DNA of 64,000 nt from the NCBI RefSeq assembly GCF_039555755.1, contig NZ_CP154631.1, positions 3,224,001 through 3,288,000 of the forward strand, in the 5' to 3' direction. The position numbers were made by a program, and so were the translations under genes. This stretch comes from Pseudomonas sediminis. GTDB taxonomy: Bacteria > Pseudomonadota > Gammaproteobacteria > Pseudomonadales > Pseudomonadaceae. The notes beneath the pieces are model-generated. The model had not been told where the DNA came from, did no database searches, and saw only the letters and a program-made list of their open reading frames with translations. Positions 60,192-64,000 of this stretch are shown piece by piece (the stretch's first letter is position 1; each line of letters begins with the position of its first letter).

Positions 60192-61604
60192 TCAACGCAG
60201 CGGCGCCAGGAAGGTGCTCTTGGTGCTCACATGGCTCTGCGAATCGGCCTTGTCGCGCACTTCGAAACGCAGGGTCTGCGGCCCGGCAGCGTTGTGCGAG
60301 GCCGTCAGCGCGACGCTTACCGGCAGGTCGCGAATCTCCCCCGGCGCCAGGTTCAGTGTGCTCGGGCCATGCAGCTCGAAGTCGCCGGGCTCGACCAGGC
60401 TGATGGCATAGCTGCGCGGCTGCTGGGTCTTGTTGATGATCTTCAGGCTGTAGATGTTCTCGATCTGGCCCAGTGCGTTCTCGCGGAACAGGCCACGGTC
60501 GCGGGTCACGTCCAGCGAGATCAGCGGGCGTTCGGCCAGGGCCCAGACGAAGGCGCCGATCATCACCGCCAGCATCGCCGCGTAGCCGATCAGGCGAGGA
60601 CGCAACCAGTGGGTCTTGCCGCCGGCCAGCTCATTCTCCGAGCTGTAGCGCACCAGGCCTTGGGCATAGCCGAGCTTGTCCATGATGCTGTCACAGGCAT
60701 CGACGCAGGCGCCGCAGCCGATGCACTCCAGTTGCAGGCCGTCGCGGATGTCGATGCCGGTGGGGCAGACCTGCACGCACATCGTGCAGTCGATGCAATC
60801 GCCCAGGCCTTCGGCCTTGTAGTCGGCGTCCTTGCGGCGCGGGCCACGGTTTTCGCCACGGGCGGCGTCGTAGGAGATGACCAGCGTATCGCTGTCGAAC
60901 ATCACGCTCTGGAAGCGCGAGTAGGGGCACATGTCGCGGCACACCTTTTCGCGCAGCCAGCCGGCGTTGATGTAGGTGGCAGCGGTGAAGAACAGTACCC
61001 AGAACGCCGTGGTGGCACCGACTTCGAAGGTCGCCAGGTCCACTGTCAGTTGGCGCACCGGAGTGAAGTAGCCGACGAAGGCCAGGGCCGTGACCAGGCT
61101 GACCGCGAGCCACAGGCCGTGCTTGGCGCTGCGCCGGGCCAGTTTTTGCAGCGACCAGGGCGCGGCGTCGAGCTTGATGCGCTGGCCGCGGTCGCCCTCG
61201 GTGATCTGCTCCACGCGCATGAACACCCAGGTCCATACGCTCTGCGGGCAGGCGTAGCCACACCAGACGCGGCCAGCCAACACGGTGATGAAGAACAGGC
61301 CGAAGGCGGCGATGATCAGGATCGCCGAGAGCAGGATGAAATCCTGTGGCCAGAAGGTCGCGCCGAAGATATGGAACTGACGGTTATCCAGATCCCAGAG
61401 CACGGCCTGGCGGCCGTTCCAATCGATCCAGGCGGTGCCGAAGAACAGCAGGAACAGCAAGCCGGCGCCGAGCAGACGGAGGTTGCGAAAACGCCCGGTG
61501 AAGCTGCGCGTGTGGATCGGGCCGCCGGCCTGGGCCGGTGTCAGGCGGATGGGTTTGCTCGGGTCGATGGTCTCGACGCTGCGCACGGGGATCAGATCGG
61601 TCAT
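60192..61604 (-). CDS. ccoG: Cytochrome c oxidase accessory protein CcoG (FixG/RdxA)
   Basis: A 470-residue membrane iron-sulfur protein that supplies reduced copper for assembly of cbb3-type oxidase. It has membrane segments at about 40-60, 85-110, 160-180, 195-215 and 335-355, and two ferredoxin-type clusters: CIDCTMCVQVCPTGIDIR and CIGCGACVDACD, plus CGYACPQSVW. A C-terminal IG-like domain follows (about 370-470). The usual ccoNOPQ neighbours are not here; it is divergent from cysI and shares an upstream element with it. Confidence 0.94.
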   Translation of the reverse strand: MTDLIPVRSVETIDPSKPIRLTPAQAGGPIHTRSFTGRFRNLRLLGAGLLFLLFFGTAWIDWNGRQAVLWDLDNRQFHIFGATFWPQDFILLSAILIIAAFGLFFITVLAGRVWCGYACPQSVWTWVFMRVEQITEGDRGQRIKLDAAPWSLQKLARRSAKHGLWLAVSLVTALAFVGYFTPVRQLTVDLATFEVGATTAFWVLFFTAATYINAGWLREKVCRDMCPYSRFQSVMFDSDTLVISYDAARGENRGPRRKDADYKAEGLGDCIDCTMCVQVCPTGIDIRDGLQLECIGCGACVDACDSIMDKLGYAQGLVRYSSENELAGGKTHWLRPRLIGYAAMLAVMIGAFVWALAERPLISLDVTRDRGLFRENALGQIENIYSLKIINKTQQPRSYAISLVEPGDFELHGPSTLNLAPGEIRDLPVSVALTASHNAAGPQTLRFEVRDKADSQSHVSTKSTFLAPLR

Positions 61605-61687
61605 TTAGTTGCCCTCATCAGGCGTTTATTCAGGCTGGCGCCATGATCCGAGGGCAACTGATCGCAATACAGACTCAGGTTTTCGAT

Positions 61688-61705
61688 AAAAAAGCGGATC
61701 AGATG
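61688..61705 (-). promoter_or_regulatory. 18-base element, copy ahead of ccoG
   Basis: On the minus strand the element reads CATCTGATCCGCTTTTTT, 84 bases ahead of the ccoG start. An identical element stands in the same orientation relative to cysI (61853-61870). Confidence 0.55.
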
Positions 61706-61852
61706 ATCACGTTGGACGTAGGGGAAAATGCCAGAAAGCTCGCCAGGCCCTGCCATTTCTGGCGTCTGGAGCTTTGCTGTCTGGCTGTGTGACGGATGCC
61801 CTGCGACATCGCGCCACGCCAATCAGTGACCTGCGCCAGCCACTGTCATACC

Positions 61853-61870
61853 CATCTGATCCGCTTTTTT
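61853..61870 (+). promoter_or_regulatory. 18-base element, copy ahead of cysI
   Basis: CATCTGATCCGCTTTTTT is identical to the copy ahead of ccoG and lies 77 bases ahead of the cysI start. Equal placement before both genes suggests a shared binding site or a duplicated promoter. Confidence 0.55.
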
Positions 61871-61946
61871 AAGGCTTTTCTGGCGCTGTTTTCAGTGCAC
61901 GCCTGGCAGGCATAGTCGACGCCCCGTGATCAGGAGGCCTGCCTGC

Positions 61947-63614
61947 ATGTACCAATATGACGATTATGACCGCGCGCTGGTGCGCGAACGCGTCGCCCAG
62001 TTCCGCGACCAGGTACAGCGGCGCCTGGCCGATGAACTGAGCGAGGAGGAGTTTCTGCCGTTGCGCCTGCAGAACGGCCTGTACCTGCAAAAGCATGCCT
62101 ACATGCTGCGCGTAGCCATTCCCTACGGCACGCTGTCGGCCAAGCAGATGCGCGCATTGGCGCACATCGCCCGCGAGTACGACCGCGGCTACGGCCACTT
62201 CACCACTCGGCAGAACATCCAGTTCAACTGGATCGAGCTGGAACGTGTGCCGGACATCCTCGACTGGCTGGCCGATCACGACATGCATGCCATCCAGACT
62301 TCCGGCAACTGCGTGCGCAACGTCACTACCGAGGCTTTCGCCGGCGTCGCTGCCGACGAGTACCTCGACCCACGCCCACTGGCCGAGATCCTCCGTCAGT
62401 GGTCGACGGTCAATCCGGAATTCCTGTTCTTGCCGCGCAAGTTCAAGATCGCCCTGTGTGCAGCTGAGCAGGACCGCGCAGCCGTTCAGGTGCATGACAT
62501 CGGCCTGCAGCTGTATCGCGACCAGGCCAACGAGCTGCGTCTGCGTGTGCTGGTCGGCGGCGGCCTTGGGCGTACGCCGATCATCGCCCAGACCCTGCGC
62601 GAGGGTCTGCACTGGCAGGACTGTCTGTCCTACGTCGAGGCCATCCTGCGCGTGTACAACCGCCATGGCCGGCGCGACAACAAGTACAAGGCGCGGATCA
62701 AGATTCTGGTCAAGGCGCTGGGCATCGAGGCCTTCGCTAATGAGGTGGAGCGCGAGTGGCAGCCGATCAAGGACGGCCCGGCGCAACTGACCGAGGAAGA
62801 GTACCAGCGCGTCGCGGCCTCCTTCCACAAACCGGCCTACGTGCCGCAGGACACCCTCGACCTCGACTTCGGTACCCACCTGGCGCGCGACGAGGCCTTC
62901 GCCCGTTGGGTTTCGCGCAATGTCATGGCACACCAGGTGCCCGGTTACCTCAGCGTGGTGCTGTCGACCAAGCCCGGCATCAGCGCTCCGCCCGGCGACG
63001 TCACGGCCGAGCAGATGGAGGCCGTGGCCGACTGGAGCGAGCGCTACGGTTTCGGCGAGATTCGCGTCGCCCACGAACAGAATCTGGTGCTGCCCGATGT
63101 ACGCAAGGCCGACCTCTACGCGCTATGGCGGGAGGCCGAAGCGGCCGGGCTGGGCACGGCCAACGCCGGGTTGCTCACCGACATCATCGCCTGCCCCGGT
63201 GGTGATTTCTGCTCGCTGGCCAACGCCAAGTCGATCCCCATTGCCCAGGCCATCCAGCAGCGTTTCGACGATCTCGACTACCTGCATGATCTGGGCGAGC
63301 TGAGCCTGAACATCTCCGGCTGTATGAACGCCTGCGGCCATCACCATATCGGCAACATCGGCATCCTCGGCGTAGACAAGAACGGCAGCGAGTGGTACCA
63401 GCTCACCCTCGGTGGTAGCCAGGGCCAGCAGGCGGCGCTGGGCAAGGTGATAGGTCCGTCGTTCGCTGCCGAGCAGGTGCCCGAAGTGATCGAGCGCATC
63501 GTGCGCACCTACGTCGATCAGCGGCAGGTCAACGAAGGCTTTCTCGACACCTTCCAGCGCATCGGCCTGGAGCCATTCAAGGCGAACGTCTACAGCCGCG
63601 AGGAGGTGGCATGA
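61947..63614 (+). CDS. cysI: Sulfite reductase, siroheme/4Fe-4S hemoprotein
   Basis: Reduces sulfite to sulfide with six electrons for cysteine synthesis. The 555-residue protein has the duplicated nitrite/sulfite reductase fold. The siroheme and 4Fe-4S cysteines lie in CPGGDFC (C-X5-C) and SGCMNACGHH (C-X3-C), and the substrate-binding block SGNCVRNVTTEAFAG is near residue 118. The start is taken at 61947 (MYQYDDYDRALV), as in other Pseudomonas CysI. It overlaps the next gene by four bases. Confidence 0.95.
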   Translation: MYQYDDYDRALVRERVAQFRDQVQRRLADELSEEEFLPLRLQNGLYLQKHAYMLRVAIPYGTLSAKQMRALAHIAREYDRGYGHFTTRQNIQFNWIELERVPDILDWLADHDMHAIQTSGNCVRNVTTEAFAGVAADEYLDPRPLAEILRQWSTVNPEFLFLPRKFKIALCAAEQDRAAVQVHDIGLQLYRDQANELRLRVLVGGGLGRTPIIAQTLREGLHWQDCLSYVEAILRVYNRHGRRDNKYKARIKILVKALGIEAFANEVEREWQPIKDGPAQLTEEEYQRVAASFHKPAYVPQDTLDLDFGTHLARDEAFARWVSRNVMAHQVPGYLSVVLSTKPGISAPPGDVTAEQMEAVADWSERYGFGEIRVAHEQNLVLPDVRKADLYALWREAEAAGLGTANAGLLTDIIACPGGDFCSLANAKSIPIAQAIQQRFDDLDYLHDLGELSLNISGCMNACGHHHIGNIGILGVDKNGSEWYQLTLGGSQGQQAALGKVIGPSFAAEQVPEVIERIVRTYVDQRQVNEGFLDTFQRIGLEPFKANVYSREEVA

Positions 63615-64000
63615 ACAACCTGATTCGCCTGGTCGAGGGCCAGGCCTGCATCGTCGACGACGATCCCTGGCAGCTCGATGTGGAGGCTGACGCGCCGTTG
63701 ATCCTGCCGCTGGCGGCCTGGCGTGAGCGGCAGTCTGTGGAGGTGCTGGAGGGTAGGGCGATGAGCGCCGATGGCCTGCTGCTGCAGGTGGATGACGATC
63801 CAGAGGCGCTGCAGCCTTTTCTCACCAGTCTGCCGTTGATCGCCATCGACTTCCCCAGTTTTCGCGATGGCCGTGGCTACAGCCAGGCCTACCTGCTACG
63901 TACCCGACTGGGCTGGCGCGGCGAGTTGCGCGCGGTGGGCGATGTGCTGCGCGACCAACTGGCGCACATGCGCCAGTGCGGCTTCGATGCCTTCGCCGTG
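63611..64000 (+). CDS. DUF934 family protein (partial, 5' part)
   Basis: About 130 codons are visible before the window ends. It starts MNNLIRLVEGQACIVDDDPW, and the family block DFPSFRDGRGYSQAYLLRTR is at about 78-97. DUF934 proteins accompany cysI throughout Pseudomonas and other proteobacteria and have been proposed to act in sulfite reduction, perhaps as an accessory or electron-transfer partner. ATGA overlap with cysI suggests coupled translation. Confidence 0.9.
   Translation, partial: MNNLIRLVEGQACIVDDDPWQLDVEADAPLILPLAAWRERQSVEVLEGRAMSADGLLLQVDDDPEALQPFLTSLPLIAIDFPSFRDGRGYSQAYLLRTRLGWRGELRAVGDVLRDQLAHMRQCGFDAFAV

Larger units (their letters stand above)
61605..61946. other. Divergent region between ccoG and cysI
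   Basis: These 342 bases have no coding frame of note. They carry the mirrored 18-base elements listed below and a nested inverted repeat (TGCCAGAAA...TTTCTGGCG, 61730-61765) in the middle. No FNR/Anr box of the TTGAT-N4-ATCAA form was found. Confidence 0.6.

Noticed and set aside
61674..61715. Anr/FNR box ahead of ccoG
   Set aside because: The GATCAGATGATCAC stretch looks similar, but no TTGAT-N4-ATCAA match is present.

Overview
The window is chromosomal DNA from a high-GC gammaproteobacterium, almost certainly a Pseudomonas of the mendocina/oleovorans/pseudoalcaligenes branch (now often Ectopseudomonas). Evidence is NrdA with paired ATP-cones, a hexR/zwf-pgl-eda locus, phhABC-phhR, an itaconate cluster ending in acsA in the order known from P. 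aeruginosa, and many Pseudomonas-type REP repeats. No tRNA, rRNA, prophage, insertion sequence or CRISPR array was seen. Gene density is high and most genes are typical core or lineage-specific metabolic genes.

Layout. 1-1127: 5' part of a type I restriction-modification methylase (hsdM). 1398-6016: ribonucleotide reductase nrdA-nrdB, with a 0.76 kb control region carrying a DnaA box and two NrdR-type boxes. 6780-9153: two-component system. 9345-12464: phosphopantetheinyl transferase, a probable small RNA, and an MFS-acyltransferase fusion. 12541-13945: guanidinium exporter under a guanidine-II riboswitch, then a BASS transporter. 14131-18045: hexR divergent from zwf-pgl-eda (Entner-Doudoroff) with a perfect HexR operator. 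18199-25345: chemoreceptor, fused glucosylglycerol-phosphate synthase/phosphatase, MFS transporter and DUF2254 membrane protein. 25431-29672: phhABC phenylalanine catabolism and divergent phhR.

30542-47212 is a large dicarboxylate island. It holds the known itaconate genes (LysR, ich, acyl-CoA dehydrogenase, MmgE/PrpD, ict, ccl, TRAP DctP, DctQM, acsA). Inserted between the first DctP and DctQM is a second module: HMG-CoA-lyase-like enzyme, second class III CoA transferase, second LysR and second DctP. This second module has the enzyme pairing expected for (R)-citramalate or a related C5/C6 hydroxy acid. Identical A-rich Crc/Hfq-type motifs precede both DctP genes and acsA.

47330-56196: chemoreceptor remnant, two EAL proteins, DUF4197, an SDR/DUF3833/chalcone-isomerase-like mini-operon, an acyl-CoA dehydrogenase with an operator-like dyad, and an SH3-domain membrane protein. 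56201-59908: ubiquinone hydroxylase, then a scar where the glucose locus has collapsed: a HexR operator and possible edd start, a glk 3' fragment, a gltR 5' fragment and a maltoporin-type 3' fragment, followed by a MocR regulator. 60192-64000: ccoG and divergent cysI-DUF934, sharing a mirrored 18-bp element.

The most interesting points are the glucose-locus scar (retaining HexR control while the uptake and edd genes are lost at this site), the double itaconate/citramalate island, the unannotated three-hairpin RNA at about 10130-10263, and the mirrored element between ccoG and cysI.
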